A stretch of 64,000 nucleotides of DNA from Hyphomicrobiales bacterium (lineage in GTDB: Bacteria; Pseudomonadota; Alphaproteobacteria; Rhizobiales; Rhizobiaceae), in contig UBMU01000020.1 in assembly GCA_900466605.1 (NCBI GenBank), positions 1-64,000 of the forward strand, written 5' to 3'. Each line of letters opens with the position of its first letter. Position 1 is the stretch's first letter. Below are positions 55,032 through 63,195 of the stretch, piece after piece. The notes under the pieces were generated by a model. The model was given only the letters and a program-made list of their open reading frames with translations. It was not told the origin of the DNA and did not search any database. Position numbers and translations under genes: made by a program.

Positions 55032-55898
55032 TCACGCGTTCTCGTCGCCGATGGTCATCACGGTGTAGAAGATCCATGAGAGCAGCAGGATGATCAGGAA
55101 GTAGATGATTGACATCGCAGCGGCCGGACCAAGGTCGAACTGGCCAACAGCCATTTTGACGAGATCGATCGACAGGAACGTCGTCGAGTTGCCGGGGCCG
55201 CCGCCGGTGACGACGAAGGGCTCGGTATAGATCATGAAGCTGTCCATAAAGCGCAGCAGCACGGCGATGAGCAAGACGCGCTTCATCTTCGGCAACTGGA
55301 TATATCGGAAGACGGACCAGCGTGACGCGCCGTCGATCTTTGCCGCCTGGTAATAGGCATCCGGGATCGAAACGAGACCGGCATAGCACAACAGCACGAC
55401 GAGGCTTGTCCAATGCCAGACATCCATAACAATGATGGTGATCCACGCATCAAGGGGGTCGCGGACATAGTTGTAGTCAAACCCCATTGCCTCAAGCGTA
55501 TGGCCGAGCAGGCCGATATCGACGCGACCGAAGACCTGCCAGATGGTGCCGACCACATTCCACGGAATGAGCAGAGGCAGCGCCATCAACACCAGGCAGA
55601 CAGGCACGCCGAGCCCCTTCTTCGGCATGTTCAGCGCAATGAAGATGCCGAGCGGGATTTGCAACGCGAGGATGATCAGCGAGAAGGCGAGATTGCGCTG
55701 CAACGCCGCCCAGAAGCGGTCGGAATGAAGCGTCTGTACGAACCAGTCCGTACCCGCCCAGAAGAATTCGTTGTTCCCGAACGTGTCCTGTACCGAGTAA
55801 TTCACAACGGTCATCAGTGGAATGACGGCCGAAAAGGCAACCAGCACAAGCACCGGCAGCACCAGAAACCAGGCCTTGTTGTTCCAGGTCTTTTCCAT
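55032..55898 (-). CDS. glpP: Glycerol ABC transporter permease GlpP
   Basis: A 288-residue MalF-type permease with six membrane segments. The EAA-loop reads YYQAAKIDGASRWSVFRYIQ, followed by LPKMK. The ATG is two bases after the glpT stop, so translation is coupled. It pairs with GlpQ. Confidence 0.92.
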   Translation of the reverse strand: MEKTWNNKAWFLVLPVLVLVAFSAVIPLMTVVNYSVQDTFGNNEFFWAGTDWFVQTLHSDRFWAALQRNLAFSLIILALQIPLGIFIALNMPKKGLGVPVCLVLMALPLLIPWNVVGTIWQVFGRVDIGLLGHTLEAMGFDYNYVRDPLDAWITIIVMDVWHWTSLVVLLCYAGLVSIPDAYYQAAKIDGASRWSVFRYIQLPKMKRVLLIAVLLRFMDSFMIYTEPFVVTGGGPGNSTTFLSIDLVKMAVGQFDLGPAAAMSIIYFLIILLLSWIFYTVMTIGDENA

Positions 55899-55900
55899 GC

Positions 55901-56971
55901 TCAGCCCTCCCTGCCGACGCGCCAGGAATTGGCGTAAATATTGATTGCTGCAGGATCGAAGGTCACCCGCGCATCGGTCGGGATTTCGGAGTCCTCCGTC
56001 ACGACGATGGCGATCGGCTGCCCGGCAAAGGTCGCGCGCACGATCTTCTGCCGTCCGATGTCCTCAACTCTGTTCACGGTGACCGGCATGCCTTCGCGGC
56101 CGAGATTGACGAATTCCGGACGGATGCCAAGTTCGGTCTTTGCCCCAGCAGCCGTCTGCGGTGCATAGTCCAGCGATAGTGTTTCGCTGCCGATCCGAAC
56201 AGCATTGCCCTGCAACTGCACCGGTAGGACATTCATACCCGGCGAGCCGATGAAGTAACCGACGAACGTGTGGCTCGGCCGTTCGAAAAGCTCTGCCGGC
56301 GTACCGATCTGGACGATCTCCCCCTCGTACATGACGACGACCTTGTCGGCGAAGGTCAGCGCTTCCGTCTGGTCGTGGGTCACGTAAACCATGGTGAAAC
56401 CAAACTGCTTGTGCAGCCGCTTCAACTGCGAACGCAAGACCCACTTCATGTGCGGGTCGATAACCGTCAAGGGCTCGTCGAACAGGATCGCGTTGACGTC
56501 GTTGCGGACCAGTCCGCGGCCTAGCGAAATCTTCTGTTTCTGGTCGGCCGTCAGGCCTTGCGCCTTGCGCTTTGCCATTCCGCCAAGATCGATCATCTCG
56601 AGAATGTCGCGAACGCGGCGATCGACTTCCGGCTCGGCAACGCCGCGATTGCGCAGGGGGAAGGCCAGATTGTCGTAGACGGTCATGGTGTCGTAGATGA
56701 CTGGGAACTGGAACACCTGCGCGATGTTGCGCGCCTGCGTGGAAAGGTTCGTGACATCTTTGCCATCAAACAGGATGCGACCATGCGAGGGCTGCAGAAG
56801 GCCGGAGATGATATTGAGCAGCGTCGTTTTTCCGCAGCCGGACGGACCGAGAAGCGCATAGGCGCCACCGTCCCTCCATTCGTGGTCGACTTCGCGAAGC
56901 GCATAGTCCTTGTCGGACTTCGGGTTCGGTCCGTAGGCGTGGCGGATGTGGTCGAGCGTGATGCGTGCCAT
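55901..56971 (-). CDS. glpT: Glycerol ABC transporter ATPase GlpT (degenerate signature motif)
   Basis: A 356-residue MalK-type ATPase. Walker A (LLGPSGCGKTT), Q-loop (VFQFPVIYD), Walker B (AILFDEPL) and the switch His (YVTHDQTEA) are all intact. The ABC signature is not: where LSGGQ is expected the sequence is LTADQ. The D-loop is also unusual (TVIDP). A C-terminal TOBE/regulatory domain follows from about residue 235. It is 11 bp downstream of glpS, whose defects are complementary. Not to be confused with the E. coli glpT antiporter. Confidence 0.92.
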   Translation of the reverse strand: MARITLDHIRHAYGPNPKSDKDYALREVDHEWRDGGAYALLGPSGCGKTTLLNIISGLLQPSHGRILFDGKDVTNLSTQARNIAQVFQFPVIYDTMTVYDNLAFPLRNRGVAEPEVDRRVRDILEMIDLGGMAKRKAQGLTADQKQKISLGRGLVRNDVNAILFDEPLTVIDPHMKWVLRSQLKRLHKQFGFTMVYVTHDQTEALTFADKVVVMYEGEIVQIGTPAELFERPSHTFVGYFIGSPGMNVLPVQLQGNAVRIGSETLSLDYAPQTAAGAKTELGIRPEFVNLGREGMPVTVNRVEDIGRQKIVRATFAGQPIAIVVTEDSEIPTDARVTFDPAAINIYANSWRVGREG

Positions 56972-56982
56972 GTCCTTCTCCC

Positions 56983-58059
56983 TTACGCCGTTGCGCCGGT
57001 TGCGATTGCGCGACCGTCGGTGCCGAATGCCATGACGTGACGCGTGTCGAGATAGATGTCGACCTCAGTGTCCGGATCGATGTTGTGAATGCCGTGCGCG
57101 AGCATAACCCAGCGCACACCATCGAAATCCAGATGAACGAAGCTCTCGGAGCCGGTAATTTCCGAGATCTGTGTGCGAGCCTGCAGCCGTGCCGCCACCG
57201 ATGTCTGCGGCGAGAGAGCGAGATGATGCGGATGGAAAGCGATTGTTACCGGACCATCGGCTACTCCGGCCAGGTGCGCGGGCACCGGCAGGATATCCGC
57301 TCCCTGTCTCTGGAACGCCCTGCCAGCCTTCGTGACATCAATGAAATTGAGCGGCGGGTCCGCAAAAGTCTTTGCCGTCACGAGATCAAACGGATTTCGA
57401 TAGACAGCAATCGTCGATCCGAACTGCGTCACGCGCCCTTCGGAAAGCGTGGCAGTGTTTCCGCCAAGCAGAAGCGCTTCCGAAGGCTCGGTCGTGGCGT
57501 AAACGAAAATGGCGCCGGATTGCGCAAAGATCCGCGGCAGCTCGGCCCGCAATTCCTCGCGAAGCTTGTAATCGAGGTTCGCCAGCGGCTCGTCCATAAG
57601 CACCAGACTGGCATTCTTGACAAGCGCACGGGCGAGCGCGGTGCGCTGCTGCTGGCCACCGGAGAGATTGAGCGGCGTCCGGTCCAAATAGGGTGTGAGA
57701 CGCATTAAGTCGGCGGCCTTGCGCACTTCCCGGTCAATCGTCGCCGCATCCTTGCCTGCAATACGCATCGGCGAGGCGATGTTCTCGTAGACCGAAAAAG
57801 CCGGATAGTTGATGAACTGCTGGTAGACCATCGCGACATTGCGTTTCTGCACCGGCATGCCGGTCACATCTACGCCGTCGAAATGGACCGAACCGCTTGT
57901 CGGGCGATCTAGCCCGGCCATCAGTCGCATCAGCGATGTCTTGCCGGATAGCGTCGGCCCCAGCAGCACATTCAGCGTGCCTTTTTCAAACGCAAGATTG
58001 GTGGCGTGGATATGATACTCCCCGCCCACCATCTTCGCGGTGTTCCGCAATTCAAGCAT
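56983..58059 (-). CDS. glpS: Glycerol ABC transporter ATPase GlpS (switch histidine missing)
   Basis: A 358-residue MalK-type ATPase. Walker A (LLGPTLSGKTS), the signature LSGGQQQR and Walker B (LVLMDEPLANLD) are canonical. The H-loop is not: the segment aligned to VTHDQVEA reads ATTEPSEA, so the switch His is replaced by Thr. The C-terminal regulatory domain resembles that of GlpT. Combined with GlpT it predicts a heterodimer with one consensus ATP site. It lies 41 bp after glpD. Confidence 0.92.
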   Translation of the reverse strand: MLELRNTAKMVGGEYHIHATNLAFEKGTLNVLLGPTLSGKTSLMRLMAGLDRPTSGSVHFDGVDVTGMPVQKRNVAMVYQQFINYPAFSVYENIASPMRIAGKDAATIDREVRKAADLMRLTPYLDRTPLNLSGGQQQRTALARALVKNASLVLMDEPLANLDYKLREELRAELPRIFAQSGAIFVYATTEPSEALLLGGNTATLSEGRVTQFGSTIAVYRNPFDLVTAKTFADPPLNFIDVTKAGRAFQRQGADILPVPAHLAGVADGPVTIAFHPHHLALSPQTSVAARLQARTQISEITGSESFVHLDFDGVRWVMLAHGIHNIDPDTEVDIYLDTRHVMAFGTDGRAIATGATA

Positions 58060-58100
58060 TCCTGTTCCCGTGCCTCCTCAACAGCGGGGACATTACCGCC

Positions 58101-59618
58101 TCAACCAGCCATTTGTGCCGGTCGCGCGGCCATGTACTCCTCCAATAGCCCAGCCTGCTCCTTGGTTAGGCGCAGGCCATCCTTCGTTCTTCGCCAAAGC
58201 ACATCATCTGCGCTTCTGGCCCATTCGTAGTCGATGAGATAGCGAACTTCCGCTTCGTAGAGTTCGCCACCAAAACAACGCCCGAGGTCCTCGATGCTGT
58301 CCGCCTGTCCAAGCAGAACCGATGCCTTAGTGCCATAGCGGCGCACCAGTCGGCGCGCATGCCGATCGGCCAGGAATGGATAGCGGCCCTTCAGCTTAGC
58401 GACTTCCGCCTCATAGCCGGTCGCCGCGAAATCGCCGCCCGGCAAATGGCTCATCGCTGTCCAAGGAGCGCCTTTGCCGCCGATCGCCGCTCCGATCTTT
58501 TCCAGCGCGTGCTCGGACAGCCGCCGATAGGTCGTGAGTTTACCGCCGAATACGTTGAGCAACGGCGCGCTCTCACCCTCGCCTTCGATTTTCAGCACGT
58601 AGTCGCGGGTCGCCTCCTGCGCCTTGGAAGCGCCATCGTCAAACAACGGTCGTACGGCCGAATAGGTCCAGACGATGTCTTCCGGCCGCACCGGCTCCTT
58701 GAAATACTCGCTCGCCGCGTTGCAGAGATACGTCGTCTCTTCCTCGGATATTTTCACATCCTTCGGATCGGCCGAATAGTCTCTGTCGGTGGTACCGATC
58801 AGCGTGAAATCCTGCTCGTAGGGGATCGCAAAAATGATGCGGTTGTCAGGATTTTGGAAGAAATAGGCCCGCGGATCCGCGAACTTCTTCTTCACGATGA
58901 TGTGGCTGCCCTGCACGAGGCGTACATGGTGAGCCTCGTTCTGCCCGAACGCCGCACGAATGACGTGATCGACCCATGGGCCGGCCGCATTTACCAGCAT
59001 CCGCGCCTGAAAGCTGTTTGCTTGCCCGCTGACGGTGTCGACCGTGTCGATCGACCACACCCCGCTCTCGCGCCGCGCCGAAACAACCTTCGTCCTCGGC
59101 ATGATCAGCGCGCCGCGGTTGGCGGCATCCCGAGCGTTCAGCACGACCATGCGCGCATCATCCACCCAGCCGTCCGAATATTCGAAAGCCTTTGTGAAGA
59201 GCGCCTTCAGTGGCTTGGCGGCCGGATCCCGGCGCATGTCGAGAACCGCGGTCGGCGGCAGCAGCTTTCGACCGCCGAGATGATCGTAGAGAAACAACCC
59301 GAGACGGATCAGCCAAGCCGGTCGGATACCGCCCTTGTGGTAGGGCAGAACGAAGCGCATCGGCCAGATGATGTGCGGAGCCATCGCCCAGAGCACTTCA
59401 CGCTCCATCAATGATTCACGCACGAGCCGAAACTCGTAATGCTCGAGATATCGCAAGCCGCCATGGATGAGCTTGGTCGCGCCGGAGGATGTGCCCGACG
59501 CGAAATCATTCATCTCCGCAAGCGCTACGGAATAGCCGCGTCCAACCGCATCACGCGCGATCCCGCAGCCGTTGATGCCACCGCCGATGATGAAAAGATC
59601 GTGAATCTGACGGCTCAC
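58101..59618 (-). CDS. glpD: Glycerol-3-phosphate dehydrogenase GlpD
   Basis: A 505-residue FAD enzyme oxidising glycerol 3-phosphate to dihydroxyacetone phosphate at the membrane. The N-terminal FAD motif is LFIIGGGINGCGIARDA; TSSGATKLIHGGLRYLEH and FGGKLTTYRRLSEHA are diagnostic. The start is GTG 59618 with GGAGGGGGAAC upstream; the ORF is open further but lacks a ribosome site. First gene of the operon. No glpR repressor gene is in this window. Confidence 0.94.
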   Translation of the reverse strand: MSRQIHDLFIIGGGINGCGIARDAVGRGYSVALAEMNDFASGTSSGATKLIHGGLRYLEHYEFRLVRESLMEREVLWAMAPHIIWPMRFVLPYHKGGIRPAWLIRLGLFLYDHLGGRKLLPPTAVLDMRRDPAAKPLKALFTKAFEYSDGWVDDARMVVLNARDAANRGALIMPRTKVVSARRESGVWSIDTVDTVSGQANSFQARMLVNAAGPWVDHVIRAAFGQNEAHHVRLVQGSHIIVKKKFADPRAYFFQNPDNRIIFAIPYEQDFTLIGTTDRDYSADPKDVKISEEETTYLCNAASEYFKEPVRPEDIVWTYSAVRPLFDDGASKAQEATRDYVLKIEGEGESAPLLNVFGGKLTTYRRLSEHALEKIGAAIGGKGAPWTAMSHLPGGDFAATGYEAEVAKLKGRYPFLADRHARRLVRRYGTKASVLLGQADSIEDLGRCFGGELYEAEVRYLIDYEWARSADDVLWRRTKDGLRLTKEQAGLLEEYMAARPAQMAG

Positions 59619-59682
59619 GTTCCCCCTCCGAGCCAGAATATACCGCAACGCAACATGCTTGCGCATTTGCGAAAGTGAATGC

Positions 59683-59730
59683 AGTTAAAGCGAAGAATAT
59701 TCGAATGTCAAACGAATGTTTTTCGAATTT
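59683..59730 (-). promoter_or_regulatory. glp operon promoter with TTCGAA-type repeats
   Basis: On the minus strand a perfect -35 box TTGACA (59706-59711) is followed 17-18 bases later by TTAACT/TAACTG, 65 bases before the glpD GTG. Three related elements overlap the -35 region: ATTCGAAT around 59698-59705, CGAAT near 59713-59717 and TTCGAAT near 59722-59728; ATTCG and CGAAT form an inverted pair. TTCG-rich sites are typical of DeoR-family repressors such as GlpR. Confidence 0.5.
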
Positions 59731-59829
59731 TTGAAATTCACAGATTTTCCGTTAACGTAAACGTCACAATGCGCTCGACGCGACTACCGGGCATATCCGC
59801 CACAAGCAAATCCCCTGCTGGAGAAGGCC

Positions 59830-60651
59830 TCAGTATTGCTCGGGCGTTTTGAAATATGCGCGCGGAGCAGCGCCCAGCATCCGCCTGAACATGGTGGTAA
59901 AGGCGGCCACACTGTCATACCCGAGGTCGAGAGCAACGGCCGTGACGGCCTCCCCGGCAGCAAGACGTGGTAAGGCCGTAAATACCGCCGCCTGCTGGCG
60001 CCACGTCGAAAGACTGATTCCCGTTTCTTTGCGAAAGAATCGGGTAAACGCACGACGGCTCATCGCGAGCCGCTCTGCCCAGTCATCGATGACCATGCGC
60101 GTGCTCGGTTCTTCGATGAAACCGCGGCAGAGCGCAGCCAATCGCGCGTCCGAAGGGAACGGTAAGCCGAGCGGCCGGTCGGGAAGCTGCAGGACTTCTT
60201 CGAGCAACAGGGCCATGACGAGATCGTGCCGCCCGCTCGTGGTTCCGGAAGGCGATGTAACGGCTTCGATGATCAGCGCGCGGGCAAGATCCGTCACGGC
60301 AACGACGCGTATGGCTGTCGGCGGATCCGCCAAGGCATTGGGTGCGACATAAGCGGACAGCATCGTGACGTCGCCCAGCATGTCGACCGTATGGACGAGA
60401 CCTGCCGGTATCCACAGCGCGTGCTGCGGCGGCACCATCCAGCGACCCTGCACCGACGAAACCATGACCACGCCCGATCGCGCGTAGACGAACTGCGCGC
60501 GACTGTGGCTGTGGGGCCTCACGTGATAGCCGGCTGGATATTCGGAAGGAATGGCATAGACCGGCTCGGAAGCAGCCTCGATGGCGGCCAGCCGCTCTAC
60601 ATGAAGTTTGGCCAGTTCGCTGGCCAACAATCTCTGCGTGGATTTTGTCAT
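59830..60651 (-). CDS. AraC-family regulator with N-terminal cupin
   Basis: A 273-residue protein. The N-terminal cupin-like domain is near residues 30-110 (YHVRPHSHSRAQFVYARSG, VPPQHALWIPAGLVH). The C-terminal HTH covers about 185-270 (IDDWAERLAMSRRAFTRFFR, VTAVALDLGYDSVAAFTTMF). ATG 60651 is used; upstream in-frame codons overlap the divergent MFS gene. It is divergent from the fosmidomycin-resistance-type pump, 94 bp apart, which it probably controls. Confidence 0.88.
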   Translation of the reverse strand: MTKSTQRLLASELAKLHVERLAAIEAASEPVYAIPSEYPAGYHVRPHSHSRAQFVYARSGVVMVSSVQGRWMVPPQHALWIPAGLVHTVDMLGDVTMLSAYVAPNALADPPTAIRVVAVTDLARALIIEAVTSPSGTTSGRHDLVMALLLEEVLQLPDRPLGLPFPSDARLAALCRGFIEEPSTRMVIDDWAERLAMSRRAFTRFFRKETGISLSTWRQQAAVFTALPRLAAGEAVTAVALDLGYDSVAAFTTMFRRMLGAAPRAYFKTPEQY

Positions 60652-60745
60652 TCTGGCCCACTCGCGAAACAACAAGACCAAAACACGAAAGCGGGACAGC
60701 AGCAAGTCGGCTATCTCCGGGATCGTCAAGGGACGGAGTAGAATC

Positions 60746-61972
60746 GTGACAAACAGTGCAATGACGGCAGAGAGACACTCTGCGGAACAGACGGTTTTCG
60801 GCATCATCATGGCGGTGAGCTTCTGCCATCTCCTCAACGACACCATGCAGTCGCTGATCCCCGCCCTCTATCCGATGATCAAGGATGGCTACGGTCTGGA
60901 TTTCACCCAGATCGGTTTCCTTGGCCTCGTATTCCAGGTCACTGCGTCGCTCCTACAACCGTTTATCGGCATATACACGGACAAACGTCCGCTGCCCTAT
61001 TCGGTGTCAATCGGCATGGGCTTCACGCTGATCGGCCTTTTGCTGCTGGCCTACGCACACGCCTACTGGGTACTGCTCGTCGGCGCAGGCGTGGTCGGCT
61101 TGGGCTCGGCCGTGTTCCACCCCGAATCCTCGCGCGTTGCCCGGCTGGCATCAGGCGGACGCCATGGCCTTGCCCAGTCGCTATTTCAGGTCGGTGGCAA
61201 CTTCGGCTCCGCAATCGGTCCGCTTCTGGCGGCATTCATCGTGCTGCCGCGCGGCCAAACCAGCGTTGCATGGTTCTCGCTTGCAGCCCTGACCGGTATG
61301 ATCATACTTTGGCGCGTCGGTGCCTGGTATGCCAACCACCGCAAGAGCAATGTCGGCCGCATGGCAGCGGTCCCCGCAGTACACCTCCCACGCAAGAAGG
61401 TCATCGCAGCGATCGGTGTCTTGGCAGTGCTGGTGTTCTCGAAATACGTCTACATGACGAGCCTTTCGAGCTACTATACCTTTTACATGATCGAGCGCTT
61501 CGACGTGTCCGTGCAGCATGCGCAGATCCTGCTCTTCGTATTCCTCGGCGCCGTCGCCGTAGGCACTGTTGCCGGCGGACCCATCGTCGACTGGTTCGGC
61601 ACCAAGTTCGTGATCTGGTTCTCGATCCTTGGCGCCTTGCCCTTCACGCTTGCCCTGCCCTACGCCGACTACAACTGGACCGTCTTCCTGACCTTCCTGA
61701 TCGGCCTGATCCTGGCGTCCGCCTTCTCGGCCATCGTCGTCTTCGCGCAGGAACTGGTTCCAGGTCGCGTTGGCATGATCGCCGGCTTGTTCTTCGGCTT
61801 TGCATTCGGCATCGGCGGCATCGGCGCCGCTGGGCTCGGCATGGTCGCGGACCATATGGGTATAGCGTTCGTCTATCGGATCTGCTCGTACCTGCCGTTG
61901 CTCGGCCTGCTGACGATCTTCCTGCCCGATATCGGCAAGGGCCGCCGCCATACCGCGAAAGCAGGCAAATAG
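60746..61972 (+). CDS. Fosmidomycin-resistance-type MFS transporter
   Basis: A 408-residue MFS pump with twelve membrane segments. CHLLNDTMQSLIPALYPMIK and FHPESSRVARLASGGRHGLA are characteristic of the Fsr group. I prefer GTG 60746 because GGAG lies seven bases upstream; ATG 60761 is the alternative. Likely an efflux pump regulated by the divergent AraC protein; the natural substrate is unknown. A terminator hairpin follows the stop. Confidence 0.86.
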   Translation: MTNSAMTAERHSAEQTVFGIIMAVSFCHLLNDTMQSLIPALYPMIKDGYGLDFTQIGFLGLVFQVTASLLQPFIGIYTDKRPLPYSVSIGMGFTLIGLLLLAYAHAYWVLLVGAGVVGLGSAVFHPESSRVARLASGGRHGLAQSLFQVGGNFGSAIGPLLAAFIVLPRGQTSVAWFSLAALTGMIILWRVGAWYANHRKSNVGRMAAVPAVHLPRKKVIAAIGVLAVLVFSKYVYMTSLSSYYTFYMIERFDVSVQHAQILLFVFLGAVAVGTVAGGPIVDWFGTKFVIWFSILGALPFTLALPYADYNWTVFLTFLIGLILASAFSAIVVFAQELVPGRVGMIAGLFFGFAFGIGGIGAAGLGMVADHMGIAFVYRICSYLPLLGLLTIFLPDIGKGRRHTAKAGK

Positions 61973-61999
61973 GCGAGCATGCCCAGAAACTAACGACAC

Positions 62000-62030
62000 G
62001 GGCCGAGATCGCAATCTCGGCCCTTTCGAT
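62000..62030 (+). terminator. Terminator hairpin between MFS and SDR genes
   Basis: Perfect 10-bp stem GGGCCGAGAT-CGCA-ATCTCGGCCC followed by TTTCGATTCT. It lies between two convergent genes and may serve the plus-strand MFS gene. Confidence 0.75.
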
Positions 62031-62041
62031 TCTATGGCCGA

Positions 62042-62809
62042 CTAGATAGCGGTGAACCCGTTGTCGACGAAAAGATGAGCGCCATTGACGAACATCGATT
62101 CATCGCTGGCGAGGTAGAGCGCGGCACGCGCCACGTCCTCAGGCTCGCCGATCCGCCCCTGCTGCGCGGCAATGGCGGCATCCGACACGTCGACGCCCAG
62201 CGCCTGCAGTTCGCTTACCTCGCGCAGCCCATGCGGTGTGCGGATGAAGCCGGGGCAGACGGCATTGCAGCGAATGTTGCGATCCCGGAACTCCACTCCG
62301 ATCGCCCGCGCGAACATATGCACTGCGCCCTTCGTTGTGTCGTAAAGCACCTCCATCGGCGTTGCGGCCACAGCCGAAATCGACGATGTGCAGACGATGG
62401 AGCCGCCGCCGGCCGCAATCATTCCCGGCAACACGGCTCGCGTCATCAGGAACATGGATCGCACGTTGACCGCATGCAGCCATTCCCACTCGTTGAGCGT
62501 CGTTTCCAGAAATGGCTTGATGACGATCGTTCCGGCATGGTTGAAGAGTACCGTGACAGCGCCGAACGTCTCCTCCACTCCTTTGACCGCCTGAATGACA
62601 GCAGCCTCCTCGGACACATCCGCTATCCAGTAGTCCGCCACATGACCGGCCGCCCGAATCTCCTCGGCCGTCTGGCGAGCCGCCGCTTCGTTTCTATCGA
62701 TAATCGCCACCTTGGCGCCTTCGGCTGCGAAGAGACGCGAGGCCGCTCCGCCCATACCCGTCGCGCCACCAGAAATGATTGCAACTTTGCCCTTCAGCCG
62801 ATCGACCAT
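62042..62809 (-). CDS. Short-chain dehydrogenase/reductase
   Basis: A 255-residue classical SDR. The cofactor motif is SGGATGMGG, the acidic residue in AIIDRNEAA suggests NAD(H), NHAG replaces NNAG, and the catalytic Ser and YxxxK are in CTSSISAV and YDTTKGA. PGFIRTPHG and the C-terminal VNGAHLFVDNGF are typical. GAGGGG lies before ATG 62809. Substrate unknown. The 386 bases upstream contain no gene I can support. Confidence 0.88.
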   Translation of the reverse strand: MVDRLKGKVAIISGGATGMGGAASRLFAAEGAKVAIIDRNEAAARQTAEEIRAAGHVADYWIADVSEEAAVIQAVKGVEETFGAVTVLFNHAGTIVIKPFLETTLNEWEWLHAVNVRSMFLMTRAVLPGMIAAGGGSIVCTSSISAVAATPMEVLYDTTKGAVHMFARAIGVEFRDRNIRCNAVCPGFIRTPHGLREVSELQALGVDVSDAAIAAQQGRIGEPEDVARAALYLASDESMFVNGAHLFVDNGFTAI

Positions 62810-63042
62810 GACTACCCCTCTGTTCTGTTTGCTCCGACACCACCCGCTCTTCTGCGAGCGAACGCTTCTTGCACCAGTGTTGAAGAGAGTCCTGACCGAT
62901 GTCCAGACCGCACGGCGGACTGCCGGTAACCTTACCAAATAACCAACAAGACAGCTTTCGGTTGTCTCATCGTGCGACATTGGGCATTTATGTTTTCAGC
63001 GGCTCACCATCAGCCGCGGTCCGGAGGGGTCCGGATCGATAG

Positions 63043-63072
63043 AGCCCGCCCCCGCGGGGCCTGGGGCGGGCT
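63043..63072. repeat. G/C-rich hairpin in the SDR-glycerate kinase spacer
   Basis: Perfect 10-bp stem AGCCCGCCCC/GGGGCGGGCT around a 10-base loop. An adjacent imperfect repeat TCCGGAGGGGTCCGGA lies 20 bases upstream. Neither strand has a T-run after the stem, so it is not a standard terminator. The region 62810-63195 is otherwise empty. Confidence 0.5.
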
Positions 63073-63195
63073 TCAAAAACATAACAAAGACATAAGCGCC
63101 GACGGCAATGCTATGCGGGCCATGCCACGCACGCTTGCGCCACGGCCGGGAACGACTCCGGCCGATGCACGCAAAAGCTGATCAGACCATCGTCT

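Noticed and set aside
62972..63181. 69-codon ORF in the SDR-glycerate kinase spacer
   Set aside because: It spans the G/C-rich hairpin, has no ribosome site and is Arg/Pro/Gly-rich as expected for noncoding G/C-rich DNA.
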